Position numbers and translations under genes: made by a program. A DNA stretch of 64,000 bases, taken from contig CAWZYM010000301.1 of NCBI GenBank assembly GCA_963966185.1, positions 1,758,014-1,822,013 of the forward strand, given 5' to 3'. The notes under the pieces are model-generated. The model was not told where the DNA came from. It saw only the letters and a program-made list of their open reading frames with translations, and did not search any database. This DNA is from Rhabditoides inermis. Its lineage: Eukaryota; Nematoda; Chromadorea; Rhabditida; Rhabditidae. This document shows positions 39,286-52,799 of this stretch, in pieces; the stretch's first letter is position 1; each line of letters starts with the position of its first letter.

Positions 39286-40853
39286 TCTCTCCCACTCCAC
39301 CTCCCCATTTGTCGCTCTCTCCCACACCTCCTTGCTTCCTTCTCCCTCATCTCCTCCATTGCAGGGCACTGTGTTGATGATCGGACAGGCTGACAAGGAG
39401 AAGATCAACGACGCCGTTGATGTCACGGCCGACTTCACTGCGGTCAGTAGACACACCACGGCTCGGCCCGCTGATCGCTCGCCGCTGTCACAGCGAGTGG
39501 CACGCGTCGCATGAGCCCGCGCAGCGCGGCCGCCATTGCAAAGTGCAAAGTCAGTGCATGCCGCCTTTGAAGATTCTCACGCGGCGCGGCGCGCGACTGT
39601 GACAAGCGATATGGGCGCGCGGCGATGAACGAGTCGAGCCGTGCACACATCTTACAAATTATGTGTTAAAGTGACAATTTCACCTAAAAATGATATTATA
39701 CTGATGAAAAGTTAATGGAAACATCAAGTAACATCTACTAAACCTGAAAACTAGAACTTTTTTCATAACTTTAAACTATTTTTTGCCCCAAAAAATAGTT
39801 GATTTTGAATGCTTTATGGGTAAAAAGTGAGGTTACATCACAGCTGAATGTCTAAAACGTCTTGAATGACGGGAATTTTTAAATATATTTTGATATGAAA
39901 TTCAGTTTATAGCATAAACTGAAGTCGTAGAAGCCGATAGACATATCCCTATGTGATACGCATCTCGAGTTCAATAGTTATAGCCAGAACTTGTAAAGCG
40001 CGCCAATTCAAAATTCAAAATTTTTCCGATTGCGGATCAATAAAATTGTCGCTTCAAATATGCAAGCATTATTAACGACCACACACCATCTACATAGTCC
40101 CATGATCGCGGTGAGAAACATAAAACATTGTACTTAGAGACTTTTTATAGGGGGAAACTGCCGTGCAATATCGAACAAATGTGTGAAACGGAAGTATGTG
40201 TGTTTGCAGCTGTTCCAAAGCGTGCCCGCCAAGAACTTCTACTCGGTCGACGAGACATTCTTCGCGCCCACCCAGACGGACCACACCGACCTGTGGACCG
40301 GACTCGGACTCGTCAAGTAAGAGAGACGGGGGGGAGAGAGGGGGAGAGAGAGAGGGAGAGAGAGAGTTCTCTCCTTGCAGCGCCCCCATTCCGTGGTCTG
40401 ACGCGGCCACCGTGGAGGCGGCGATTCGCAAGTCGTCCTTCCTCCACACCACTGCCTCCCTCACATGCCAGCTGGAGACAGAGTGTGAGTTGATTAACGG
40501 AAGACTTCCTATTGAAGCAAACGCGCACATTATTGCATATTATGAATATGCTGAACGTATACGATGTGTTTGCAGGGTCGTGCCAGAACCGCATGCTGGA
40601 TACGGTGTTCGTGATGGAAGTCTCGCAGCAGAACAACCTGCAGAAGATTGTCGACTACACCGGAAAGGTAAAGACTCACACTCAAATATAGATTCTTCAG
40701 AAACTAGTCACGGATTGCATATAATGGTCTACTGCATATAACTTTACATATGTTCAGGTGATCGGGCAATTCCCTGATCCTCAGCTCGCCTCACACATCG
40801 GAATCAATGATCACAAGAGTGAGTGAGAGAGAGGGAGAGAGAGAGCGAGAGAG

Positions 40854-40896
<43 letters not shown>

Positions 40897-41192
40897 TGAA
40901 TGTGGTACTGACTGGTTCCCTCAGCCGTGGTGGCGTCTCTCATCTCTCGCCCCGCCCCCTTCCCCACCAATTTCCTCAACCACATCACCGCATCGCCCGT
41001 CGACGACTTTGCTGAGTGAGTATTCTTTCCTTACGAATCTTCATGACGTCATTTTTTCCCAGCATTGTCACTTCTCTCAAGGGATCTCAGTTCGGATGCA
41101 AATCTGTTGACGACACGAAGGATCGCCAGAATGCGCCCAACGTTATTGTGGTGGTGACCGATAACGCCAAGTGAGTCTCTCTTTCTCTCTTT

Positions 41193-41234
<42 letters not shown>

Positions 41235-41633
41235 ATCCCTCCAACCCTGTTCTTTCAGCGGCATGAACTTGGCCAACGTGAAGACGATGTTGTCTGAGTG
41301 GAGGGCCGATGACTGCCACGGCACTCCCTCCATTGTTCTCCTCAACTTTGGAGCTGCCGTACCCAACGACTCCCCTCTCGCGCAGGCCATTGTACGTTTC
41401 ATATCCGTTTCACATTTGATTCAGACAAAAGATGTGTGATTGTTCTGATACACGCTGATTTTGCTTGTTTCAGGGCCCTGCCAATGTTCACAACCTCGTT
41501 CTGGGAGCGAAGATTCTCGACTCGAACCCAGACATCGAAGCGTTCAACCAGGTTATCAAGAACATCTGCAACACCAGCCCGATGAGTAAGTACTCTCTCC
41601 TCTCCTCTCCCCGCTCTCCTCTCCTCTCCTCTC

Positions 41634-41684
<51 letters not shown>

Positions 41685-41777
41685 CTTAATTCTTTCCTCT
41701 CAGACTGCTGCATCTGCTCCGGCCAGTGTCCCTCGAAGACGCAGTCGTTCCTGCAGTTCATTCGCAGTCGCCAGTAG
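35027..41777 (+). CDS. Secreted multi-VWA-domain protein, copy 1 (complete)
   Basis: The ATG follows TTTTTTTTCAGG directly. Signal peptide MRVLLGVLAAVAMAMA. An unidentified N-terminal module (exons 2-4) and a Thr/Pro-rich linker (TPTQTPQGPTQTPSPTPPPE) precede the first VWA-like domain (RRDIVLLIDAHSAS, 35890), whose metal site departs from DxSxS. The second VWA (VIFVIDTSQSIHNSED, 37212) has a perfect DxSxS and VVVLFTDGE. Two further VWA-like units have decayed metal sites (SVLFAVELTELSDEY, about 38530; DTVFVMEVSQQNN, about 40600, with VIVVVTDNAN). The C-terminal exon is Cys-rich (CCICSGQCPSK) with TAG at 41775-41777. About 27 short exons. One intron begins GC (36883). Likely an extracellular adhesion or matrix-type protein; the ligand is unknown. 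Confidence 0.85.
36883..37010 (+). other. GC-AG intron in the VWA gene
   Basis: The exon ending IGSQ (..GGCAGCCAG) is followed by GCGAGT, not GT, and the next exon PVQTFSSY starts after TTTTCCAG. The frame is kept. The same GC donor occurs in every duplicate (about 43074, 50619 and 60475), so it is not a sequencing slip. Confidence 0.8.
39457..39643. mobile_element. 187-bp GC-rich MITE in VWA copy 1
   Basis: Present only in copy 1. The matching intron of copy 3 (about 62968-62990) shows the empty site. Terminal inverted repeats begin CACGGCTCG and end CGAGCCGTG, with imperfect pairing inward. A CACAC duplication flanks it (39452-39456, 39644-39648). Much more GC-rich than the surrounding intron, with no coding frame of note. 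Confidence 0.8.
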
Positions 41778-42455
41778 ACGACCCGCCATCTACCCAAGCC
41801 CTCTTTTATACTCGAACTGCTGGTGAATGGGTCGGAGGCCAGTGGCTACTGACTGACTGACTCGCTGTATCTCAAGTGGTATGTCTCTTCGGAACAGCTT
41901 GGTTCCGGAGAGTCTCACTACGCCCTCTACTTCTTTCACTCTACCTCATTCCGCCGCGCCCGGTGCACGACTCATATCATACCTCATGTACAAACTATTA
42001 TATGTGATAAACGATGTTTACCAAGTACTTTTTTATGTGGTTACGCTTCGAGGCCAGACACCCAACTTCCTTTCTTGCTAGATTCCTTTGACAAATTGAA
42101 AGCGATTGACAACTGAAGCATCATTTTTAAAGTGAAAAGTTCTAGATATAATGAGTAAACAACGTGTTTATGCAGTATTTCTGTTATGTACAGTGTGATC
42201 ACAATTCAACGGGGGTGATGTTGATAATCTAGGGATATTAAGAGTATAACGCAACCGGTATGCAATGCAAAGGAAGAGTAGGTGAGATGGGAATAGATTA
42301 GGGGAATTATTTCGCTATACTCAAGTGACATGTGTGTAAGGCTTTAAGTGCAGGATTCTAAAGAGGATCTGAGTGATCAGCCGATCAGCTGACAAAGGTG
42401 TTGATCAGCTGATCAGTGCATGGGATGGGGGTCGTCGATCTGGAAGAAGGGGTGG
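41778..42455. other. 3' flank of VWA copy 1 up to the duplication breakpoint
   Basis: Non-coding. It contains an inverted-repeat cluster of TGATCAGCTGATCAG type near 42375-42418. The sequence changes abruptly at about 42456 to a copy of VWA intron 8 (matching 36270 onward), marking the left breakpoint of the duplicated block. Confidence 0.75.
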
Positions 42456-42814
42456 GGTAAGAGCGAAAGGGGAAGAGACAGAGAAGATGCGTCCAAAGAA
42501 CGCGCTGCGAACGCTTATTTATCCATTGTGCAAATGATGACGCTGCGATACTCGCAGCGGCTGCGATCGAAATGCGCCTATCACACTCACAGTGGTGTGA
42601 TATTGTGATAAAGGGAGTAAACACATTATTGCTGTCGGCAAAGCTATACATAATCCGGAAAGAACAATGGGAAAAAGAAAGAGTTAGGGAAAATAGTTTG
42701 ATTCAGTTCGATGCGACCTACTTCAAAACCGCTTCGCTGTCTCTCAACACCGAATCTGCACTGCAGACCATCAAGACGCTCAAGTATCGCGGAAACGCCC
42801 CGGTCGAGGTACGC

Positions 42815-42862
<48 letters not shown>

Positions 42863-44644
42863 TGTCTCTCTCTGTCTCCCTCTGTCTCTCTCTCTCTCTT
42901 TCCCTCCCGCCCCTCTTTCCCTCTCTCACTCCTCTCTCCTAGGTGGTCGTGGTGGTTGACCACGACCGCACATAGTCTCCACCGACCTGCGCTCTCTGGG
43001 TGTCTACGTGGCCCCCTATGCCGTCTCGGCCAGCATCGACGTATCCGCATTCATTAACCCCATCGGCAGCCAGGCGAGTTGCAAAACAAATAAACGAGTT
43101 GTATAAAAAAGTCAGTTCGTCAACAAAAGCGCATGCATAAAACGTTTACAAATAGTAACATATCCTAAGCCAAAAGATTAAATAAGACATGATTTTCCAG
43201 CCGGTGCAAACGTTCTCGTCCTACGTCGCTTTTGCCCAGAACGACGTCCTTCAGAAGGCCGCCTGCGAATGTACGTCGTCCATCGATTGATCGATCGATA
43301 ATGGACCAATCAATATTGCAGACTTCCCTCCCGCGCCCGCCGCCCTCTCTCCCATTTTGGCTGCTGTTCCGAATAACTTGTGTCAGAACCTGGATGTGAT
43401 CTTCGTGATCGACACGTCTCAGTCCATCCACAACAGCGAGGACCGCATGTTCGACCAGGCGGCTATTGACATCGTCTCCAAGTTCAACCTCAACAGGTAC
43501 TACATCAGACATCCAGACATCGTACGATAGGAACGGATGTCCTTATCCTTATAGGGATTTTTGAAAAAAAAAGTGTTCGAAATATCCTTTTTCCAGGGCT
43601 CAGAGTGATTTCACTCGAACGGCGATCATCACATTCGAGGAGAAGGCGACTGTCATCGCCAATCTCAATGATATCACCACTATCGATGACTTCAAAAAGA
43701 AGGTGCGCGAAAGATCCCCCTATTTCTCTCTTCCACTCTCTCCTACCATAAACCATATCCTTGCTTTCAGGTCAACGGAATCCAGTCCACCGACGGCCTC
43801 ACCAGCATTGCGTCCGGGCTCAGTGTGAGTATAGTCAAACAACGATAAAGAAAACTATCAGTATTTAATCCAATGTGTTCAGGCAGCGATGGCAGAGTGG
43901 CAGGCGCGCGGCTCGGCGGAGAAGCACAGGGTGGTCGTGCTGTTCACGGACGGGGAGTGAGTCATAGTCACATACACATACCTCTTTATCACATATGACA
44001 GTCTGACAACGCGTCAGGGTCAGCACCTCTTGTTATATCATAGTGAAACGAACATTTTTAAGGTTTTCTAAACAGTTAGGAAAAAAGTGTACCCATGTCA
44101 GATCGACGGCGACTTCCGACATGGAGATGGCAGCCATAGCCGCCAAGGACCTGATCGCGAGTGGAGCGGAGATCTTCATTGCGGGAGACGGCAAGGGATT
44201 CGCAGACAGCTTCAAGGTATGCTCTCTTTTTTCATTTTCAGGGACTATTAGAAAACTAATGAAACGTTTTGTGCGCAGGCGTTGACGTCGCTGACGGTTG
44301 CGTCGAACATCTTCAACTCGACGGCGGCCGCCTCAGCTGCCATTCCCCCCGCGGTCCTGCAGCAGTTCAGGTAACACCACTTCAGCCATAGTCGAATATA
44401 GCCTTACTGCTATCTCGAAAACTATTAAAACGCAATTGTTCGTTGGCATATCAGGTGCCATTTGCGACGCTCCAAGCTCTTATCTGCATCGTAATTCGAG
44501 ATTGCGTTGACGCGTTGCAACGAAAGACACACAAAAACTTACTTCCATATGACAACGAAAAGCTCATGGACAGGCGTAGAAAAGAAAGAGGAAATTCCAT
44601 TGTCAACAGACTCGACAGGTGTGATAATGCATGCCTTGCAGCTG
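42456..44644 (+). pseudogene. Internal fragment of the VWA gene
   Basis: Begins inside intron 8 and carries the exons from FDATYFKTASLS through ALTSLTVASN..QQFR, ending at the first bases of the next exon. There is no start, signal peptide or promoter. One base is missing in the exon at about 42963 (GACCGCAC where copy 1 has GACCCGCAC), shifting the frame. The right end is the fusion point to SMS intron sequence. It lies between two breakpoints and is very unlikely to be expressed as protein. Confidence 0.85.
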
Positions 44645-44660
44645 CCTTGCAAATTGCCTA
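44642..44660. other. Duplication junction (VWA to SMS intron 4)
   Basis: VWA sequence ends GCAGCTG. After six extra bases (CCTTGC, a repeat of bases just before the joint) it continues AAATTGCCTACGC, matching SMS intron 4 at 31253. The same joint recurs at 52191-52207, so both arose from one event followed by tandem copying with a 7549-bp period. Confidence 0.85.
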
Positions 44661-45250
44661 CGCACGACTTTAATCAACTTTCTGCTGCAGGCACCAAACA
44701 AAAAACGAAGCACGGTGGTGAACTGTGAAGTGTGAATAGACATGTAGACCTCTACCTCTGCTCAGTTGAGATTCTCACTAATTTGCCGCAATTGAACTGA
44801 TTCAATACGAAGCTCTAATAAGGTTCCCGAGGGTGCTTCGTGTAGTTGTGTGTATGTTTGAGTGTGTTGGAGTTTGTAGCCTTGACTTCTACTTTTCGTA
44901 TTGTGCTATTGCACAGGCGTGGGTGGAGAGGGTAGGTAACCAAGGGAGACAACGGAGTCGTTTGGAAAACGTCCTACCCGACAATTAGCAGGAAACGTGG
45001 AGGGAACGCTCTCTGAAAATCATCAGCACAGACATCAATGTACAGTCAACGCCAATCCAATCATCTTCTGCTTTCTGGACGGAGACTTATTAGTAGGGGG
45101 TTTCCCAGATTGCTTACAGGTGTGGATACAATTTTCCATAGCGACAGTAGTGACAAACAAGAAGTTCAACTCACAATATAATATTGGTTACAACTATAGT
45201 AAGGGGTAAAGAAGCCTTCAAGTTGCACCACTTACACTACCGTATTCCAG

Positions 45251-47933
45251 GTTCCGGTTCCTTCGGTGAACACCTACTGTGCCCCGAAGACGACGGGAGG
45301 ATTCGACGTCGTCTCGGCGCGAGTCGCCAGGATGTTCTGGTCGGCCGGAATCGAACAGCTACGGTCCGTCATTTCCATCAATCCGTATCCCAATAGTGTC
45401 ATATCTAATCAAGCTTCATTTGAGTCAGACCTCCGGGTAGGGATAATTCACGCAGTAACTCGGGCGCATGAGAGAAAGCCAATCTGTCCGCGTATCGATG
45501 ACTCTCCAAAAAAACTCTCATCATTTGGTGGTAGGAAATTGCCCTGCTTTCTCTGCTCTGACACCGACAATTATCTCTCATATTTTTCTCTCGGAAATAT
45601 GCCCGGAGGGGCCGATGAGTCCAGGGTACAAAGCACCGTCACTAGGGAAGCACTTCGAGGGAGAGAGGGAGGAGGAGAGAGAGAGAGGGGGGAGGAGAGA
45701 GAGAGAGAGAGAGGGGGGGGGGGGAGGAGGGAAGAGGGTAGTTGCATTCACGTAGCACAAAACCAATATCCATACATCACACACGCACATATCATGTCGC
45801 ATTCATTCATAGTGTGGGAGTGAAATGGAAACGAGTTGGATTATCCATGCGATAAAGGCGAGATCACATGAAAAGAACATCAAAAAAAGAGGGGCGGGCG
45901 GCCTTGATTTTAGGGTGGTTGACATAACGATCATTCAGAAAAAAAGATATATGATGGTATTGAACAAGATTATTAAAATTAGTATCAAAAATAATAATGT
46001 AAAAGTATGAAATGATGAAATAGACAACCAAGATTTTTTTAGTCCCCGTGAGCTGTGCGGCGATCTGATCGTCTCAGGACACACTCTCACCATATTCACT
46101 TGTCTATTCGCATTCAAGCACTACGCGCCGAGGAAGCTGCAGGTATGTATGTGTAGATCTCCTGTCCCCCTTACCTCCCTCCCTCCCCCCTCTCTCCCTC
46201 TCTCCCTCTCTCCCTCTCTCCCTCCCTCCTTCTCTCCCTCTCTCCCTCTCTCCTTCCCTCCTTCCCTCCCTCTCTTTCTCTCATATCGAATCCTTCAGAT
46301 CGTGGGCCACCTCTACCACCTTCTCGCCTTCTGTGCAATCATCGCCATCCTCCTCGCTAGGAAGCACTACACCATTGACGTCATTCTTGGGTCAGTATCT
46401 ATTAATATTTATCAGTATTTACTTATTTATTTATCTGCGTATTTATGAATCTATGCCCTCTGCCCACGATGACAAGCGAACTTGATGATTTATGAGAACG
46501 GCCACAACACTTTGTTTCGCAATCGCGCCTTCATTTGTTTGCTCACTGTCACTGGCGCGATCAGAAAAGAGTAGAGTTCAGCATCAGAGCGATTGAGAGA
46601 GACGGAATGAGCTGGCAAACGTTTGTCCACTCACTTCTCTCGCGCCTCTCAAACATGCGCGTTTTAGACGTTTAGCTGAATATCCTGACAACAGTCCCTA
46701 TCATACACTTTTGAACGCATTTTTTCACGCGTTTATTAAGTAGAGGTCAGACTCAACATTTGCTGGCAAAAGACCCTCAGAAAGATCTCAGAACGGCCGT
46801 GCACCCTCAGAAAGATCCCCAGAAAGATCCTCAGAAAGATCTCAGAACGCGCCCCACCCTCAGAAAGATCCTCAGAAAGTGGCTTTTTGGGTCATAAAGC
46901 GGTTTTTGATACATAATCGAGTCTGACCACGCCTTAATCTATTATTCTACACATTTGGGCTGACCCCGATAACTCCTTTCACAAAGAGTATATCTTGCAA
47001 TACCATTAGATTTTCACGAGCCAGCAATACTGATACCGAGAAAGCCTGCGCTAGCGAATGTGTGCCAAAAACGCGCCGACATTGTCAGATTGTCAACTAG
47101 ACACTAGAGATAAGGCAAGTGAGGTGCCGTATTAATAAAATCTATGAATACCGCCGACTGAACACGGTTTTAGCAGAAATAATCTTTGCGTTTTCCTTCC
47201 AAAATGTCAAGTTACGACCGACAAGAACAAGATGCAAACAGAGAAGAAAGATACCAAAAAAATGAAACTGGAAATAAAGCAGGAAACATGGAACTATACA
47301 CGCTAAAAGTGAAGCTTGTTCAAGGGGAACGCATAGTACGCAATGCTTGCAGGTACACGGTGTCGTCTCGTGTGTTCATGGAGTACCACTCACTCGCCTC
47401 TTCCTTCCACGACGACGCATTCGAGAGGAACGCCCTCTCCGGGTCCTTCTGGAGCCCCGTCGTCAAGTACTTCGAGAGGGGTGAGCAACTACACTTCGAA
47501 GCAACTGCATACAACAAGACTTATGAGTTATGACGGACGAAATTGCGGAATCTTAGCGTGGTAAAATAGTCGACAACTGTGCCCTGTAGATACGCTCAAC
47601 CCTTAGGAGCCATGTTTACCCAGTGTCATTGCTCTTCGATTCTGTTTATGGTCTGCTCGATTGACTGAAATTCGCGCGCTCTTCACTCCTTATCGCATTG
47701 TATGAGAGGTTTATCCTTGTGTACCAGTTGCCGCAACCACAACAAGATTCCTTGAAAAGTGAATAACCCGATAAGAACTAGTCGACTTTTCAAAAACAGG
47801 AAAATCGATGAACAACAATTAAAAAAACAATAAATCAATATTTACAGACGCTCCGCCCCCGCAGCTGTTCCACAACCATGTGGAGTGGCCATCCAGCTGC
47901 CCATCCAAGATCCGCCGCAGACTCGCCAACTAA
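45251..47933 (+). pseudogene. 5'-truncated SMS-family copy 2 (exons 5-9)
   Basis: Carries exons 5 to 9 of the SMS gene with both catalytic histidines and the Asp, but lacks exons 1-4 and any promoter of its own. Exon 6 uses TTTTTTTAG instead of TTTTTTCAG. If spliced from the upstream VWA fragment the join would be out of frame (phase 2 onto phase 0) and meets TGA within seven codons. The introns contain a TTAA MITE (46740) and lack about 47 bp relative to copy 1 near 47247. Confidence 0.85.
46740..46933. mobile_element. TTAA-flanked MITE, first copy
   Basis: A 194-bp insertion absent from the ancestral intron (near 33312). Ends GTAGAGGTCAGACTC and GAGTCTGACCACGCC are inverted repeats. TTAA duplicates lie at 46736-46739 and 46934-46937, the signature of piggyBac-type insertion. 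The interior holds five to six copies of a CCTCAGAAAGATC motif. Confidence 0.82.
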
Positions 47934-48606
47934 TCGATAACCGACCAATCGATATTCAATCAATACCCCCGTCCCCTACTCCCCTCTGTTCTCACACCGG
48001 TATTCTATATTCTCTTACACGACTAGTCGAACCCACACCGGTCTCACCACGCTGTCCTTTACCGTATACAGTAATACAGTACTCTCCCGATCAATTATTG
48101 TAGTAGTGTCAAATTGCAAACCATGTTAGCCCCGATGAGATTTCTATTATTGTGCAAATGTTGGGCAAAAGCGAATTTTTTTAGGGAGATTGAATCTCTC
48201 TCCGTATGTGTCTCTCTGTAAAAATGCTGGATCAAATAAAATATCTGAACGATGCGCGGTGTTTGATATGCGATGCGTAACCATAACTCATATGGTTTAC
48301 AAACAAAATGGAGGTGTTCCGTGTATATAAAGCGTGACGTTTGTTTTCGCGAAGAGTAGACTGCAGACGATTTCGCCACTCACGCATTCCACAAGTCTCT
48401 CTCATGTGTATTGCCGGGCCTGGTATCGCGTCTTTCCTGCAAGTTACCCAACCCTGGCGCCTGTGAGATAAGCTACATAAGTAGAGTTGGGGTATATATG
48501 GGTGCGCATCGCACCGATATTCATTTCAGAACGCCGTATTTGTGTCTCTGTTTGTGTCGGCGTGTATTTTCATGATATGAATTCTTGTTCACTGTTTTTT
48601 TTCAGG

Positions 48607-49408
48607 ATGCGAGTTCTGCTGGGAGTTCTCGCCGCTGTGGCAATGGCGATGGCCTGCCACACGAAGATCGGTACGTGTCCACTCTTTCCGTCTTTCTCTT
48701 CCTTTCACACCCTTCCCTTCACTCTTTTTTTGATTGATTGATTCCTTCCTTTTCCTTTCTCTCTCCTACAGTACCCCATACAGAGTACCGCGACCGTACC
48801 CAGACTTCGGTCATCGTCCGTGCCGCCTACGACAACATGCAATCCGGAGAGGTACTGTTGAATGTTCTCTTTCTCTAACCGTTCCAAAACGTGATTTGTA
48901 GGTGGAAGGTTCTCTGAAGGCCGTGTTCACGTCGGCCAAGTACAACGTCGCGTCCATCAAGTCCGAGACGACGTGAGTGGAAGGGGGGGGGGGAGGGAGT
49001 GTGATAGAGATAGAGAGATAGAGAGAGAAGGAGCGTTCCAGTGGCGCCTACATCATCGCCATCGTGTCTGTCGAGGGCTCCGTGGACGACGGCGACCTCG
49101 CAGCCGCACTCGACGCCGTCAAGTCCAACTTCTCCGGAATAGAAGTCTCCAGTGAGTGCGACAAGTAAAACTCATGTTCATTCGAAAAATCGAACAAAAC
49201 CGAGATCACTATCACTGATATGAACGAAACAGAGAAACAAGCAGTAATTGATGTGTTTGAGGCGGTCCGAAGGCGCGAGAAGTGTGCGAGGGTCGCATGA
49301 ACCCCATCCTCACCACTCAGAACACCCCCACTCAGACCCCTCAGGGTCCCACGCAGACCCCCTCACCCACCCCTCCACCCGAGCCCCAGTGTGAGTCTCT
49401 CTGTTCAC

Positions 49409-49447
<39 letters not shown>

Positions 49448-50255
49448 GTGCTTCCTTGCAGACTGCGGGGGCAAGGTGCGGCGCGACATCGTTCTCCTCA
49501 TCGATGCCCACTCCGCAAGCGACAAGACCGACAAGCGAGCGCCCCTCAAGGTATACTGTATACAACACGTATTGCTCTGTCTCTCTCTACAAATCTAGTC
49601 ATAACGTGCGAATTGTGTTTCACATCTTCTTTTTTCAGACGTTCATCAACAACGTGGCGAACCGGCTTCCGATGACGGGAGACGACGAGGGATCGAGGGT
49701 CCAGCTGGTGGCACTCACTTCCAAGGTATGCAGAGAAGGGAGAGAGACAGAGGAGGAGAGAGAGGGAGGGAGGAGAGGGAGAGGGAGAGAGAGAGAGAGA
49801 GAGAGGAAGAGAGAGGGAGAGAGATGCTTGCTTCAGGGAGGAGACGTCGTGGGAGACTGGGTGAACACGGCTTCCGGCCTTCAGGCTGCCTGGTCCACGG
49901 TAAGAGCGAAAGAAGAAGAGACAGAGAAGATGCGTCCAAAGAACGCGCTGCGAACGCTTATTTATCCATTGTGCAAATGATGACGCTGCGATACTCGCAG
50001 CGGCTGCGATCAAAATGCGCCTATCACACTCACAGTGGTGTGATATTGTGATAAAGGGAGTAAACACATGATTGCTGTCTGCAAAGCTATACATAATCCG
50101 GAATAAACAATAGGAAAAAGAAAGAGTTAGGCAAAATAGTTTGATTTAGTTCGATGCGACCTACTTCAAAACCGCTTCGCTCTCTCTCAACACGGAATCT
50201 GCACTGCAGACCATCAAGACGCTCAAGTATCGCGGAAACGCCCCGGTCGAGGTGC

Positions 50256-50311
<56 letters not shown>

Positions 50312-50358
50312 GTCTCTCTCTCTGTCTCTCTCTCTCTTTCTCTCTGTCTCTCTCTCTG

Positions 50359-50389
<31 letters not shown>

Positions 50390-52192
50390 GTCTCTGTCTC
50401 TCTGTCTCTCTCGCTCTCTCCTTCTCCACCGTTCTCTCTCTCTCCCTCCCGTCCCTCTCTCCCTCTTTCACTCCCTTCTCCTAGGTGGTCGTGGTGGTTG
50501 ACCACGACCCGCACATAGTCTCCACCGACCTGCGTTCTCTGGGTGTCTACGTGGCCCCCTATGCCGTTTCGGCCAGCATCGACGTATCCGCATTCATCAA
50601 CCCCATCGGCAGCCAGGCGAGTTGCAAAACAAATAAACGAGTGGTATAAAAAAAGTCAATTCGTCAACAAAAGCGCATGCATAAAACGTTTACAAATACT
50701 AACATATCCTAACTAAGCCAAAAGATTAAATAAGACATGATTTTCCAGCCGGTGCAAACGTTCTCGTCCTACGTCGCTTTTGCCCAGAACGACGTTCTCC
50801 AGAAGGCCGCCTGCGGATGTACGTCATTCAGCGATTGATCGATGAAACAATCAATATTGCAGACTTTCCTCCCGCGCCCGCCGCCCTCTCTCCCAACTTG
50901 GCTGCTGTCCCGGACAACCTGTGTCAGAACCTGGATCTGATCTTCGTGATCGACACCTCTCAGTCCATCCACAACAGCGAGGACCGCATGTTCGACCAGG
51001 CGGCTATTCACATCGTCTCCAAGTTCAACCTCAACAGGTACTACATCAGACATCAAGACATCGTACGATAGGAACAGATGTCCTTATCTTTATTAGCTTT
51101 CCAGGATAACAGGACGATGTGGAAGTACTCGAAACGCACTTTTTTCCAGGGCTCAGAGTGATTTCACTCGCACGGCGATCATCACATTCGAGGAGAAGGC
51201 GACTGTCATCGCCAATCTCAATGATATCACCACCATCGATGACTTCAAGAAGAAGGTGCGCGGAAGTTGATTCTTTCTCTCTCTTTCACTCTCTCCTACC
51301 ATATACCATATCCTTGCTTTCAGGTCAACGGAATCCAGTCCACCGACGGCCTCACCAGCATTGCGTCCGGGCTCAGTGTGAGTATAGTCAAACAACGATA
51401 AAGAAAACTATCAGTATTTAATCCAATGTGTTCAGGCAGCGATGGCAGAGTGGCAAGCGCGCGGCTCGGCGGAGAAGCACAGGGTGGTCGTGCTGTTCAC
51501 GGACGGGGAGTGAGTCATAGTCACATACACATACCTCTTTATCACATATGACAGTCTGACAACGCGTCAGGGTCAGCACCTCTTGTTATATCATAGTGAA
51601 ACGAACATTTTTAAAGTTAGACAGTTAGGAAAAAAGTGTACCCATGTCAGATCGACGGCGACTTCCGACATGGAGATGGCAGCCATAGCCGCCAAGGACC
51701 TGATCGCGAGTGGAGCGGAGATCTTCATTGCGGGAGACGGCAAGGGATTCGCAGACAGCTTCAAGGTATGCTCTCTTTTTTCATTTTCAGGGACTATTAG
51801 AAAACTAATGAAACGTTTTGTGCGCAGGCGTTGACGTCGCTGACGGTTGCGTCGAACATCTTCAACTCGACGGCGGCCGCCTCAGCTGCCATTCCCCCCG
51901 CGGTCCTGCAGCAGTTCAGGTAACACCACTTCAGCCATAGTCGAATATAGCCTTACTGCTATCTCGAAAACTATTAAAACGCAATTGTTCGTTGGCATAT
52001 CAGGTGCCATTTGCGACGCTCCAAGCTCTTATCTGCATCGTAATTCGAGATTGCGTTGACGCGTTGCAACGAAAGACACACAAAAACTTACTTCCATATG
52101 ACAACGAAAAGCTCATGGACAGGCGTAGAAAAGAAAGAGGAAATTCCATTGTCAACAGACTCGACAGGTGTGATAATGCATGCCTTGCAGCT
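48607..52192 (+). pseudogene. 3'-truncated VWA gene, copy 2
   Basis: Has the start codon, signal peptide, linker and the first two VWA domains. It ends at the duplication joint after exon ..VLQQFR (donor at 51920). The reading frames of the exons I checked are intact. The next acceptor downstream is SMS exon 5, which would add about six codons and a stop. It could therefore encode a short secreted two-VWA protein, so 'pseudogene' is provisional. It differs from copy 1 by substitutions such as Asp to Asn (about 48943) and a Glu to Gly near 50813. Confidence 0.75.
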
Positions 52193-52799
52193 GCCTTGCA
52201 AATTGCCTACGCACGACTTTAATCAACTTTCTGCTGCAGGCACCAAACAAAAAACGAAGCACGGTGGTGAACTGTGAAGTGTGAATAGACATGTAGACCT
52301 CTACCTCTGCTCAGTTGAGATTCTCACTAATTTGCCGCAATTGAACTGATTCAATACGAAGCTCTAATAAGGTTCCCGAGGGTGCTTCGTGTAGTTGTGT
52401 GTATGTTTGAGTGTGTTGGAGTTTGTAGCCTTGACTTCTACTTTTCGTATTGTGCTATTGCACAGGCGTGGGTGGAGAGGGTAGGTAACCAAGGGAGACA
52501 ACGGAGTCGTTTGGAAAACGTCCTACCCGACAATTAGCAGGAAACGTGGAGGGAACGCTCTCTGAAAATCATCAGCACAGACATCAATGTACAGTCAACG
52601 CCAATCCAATCATCTTCTGCTTTCTGGACGGAGACTTATTAGTAGGGGGTTTCCCAGATTGCTTACAGGTGTGGATACAATTTTCCATAGCGACAGTAGT
52701 GACAAACAAGAAGTTCAACTCACAATATAATATTGGTTACAACTATAGTAAGGGGTAAAGAAGCCTTCAAGTTGCACCACTTACACTACCGTATTCCAG

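Larger units (their letters stand above)
35825..41690. repeat. CT/GA tracts inside VWA introns
   Basis: Dinucleotide runs occur in many introns of VWA copy 1: CT at about 35825-35866, 36630-36668, 37585-37618, 39248-39282, 41200-41230 and 41640-41680; GA at about 40340-40370 and 40855-40891. Homologous introns in the copies differ mainly in tract length (for example about 50258-50306 and 60190-60224). Confidence 0.85.
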
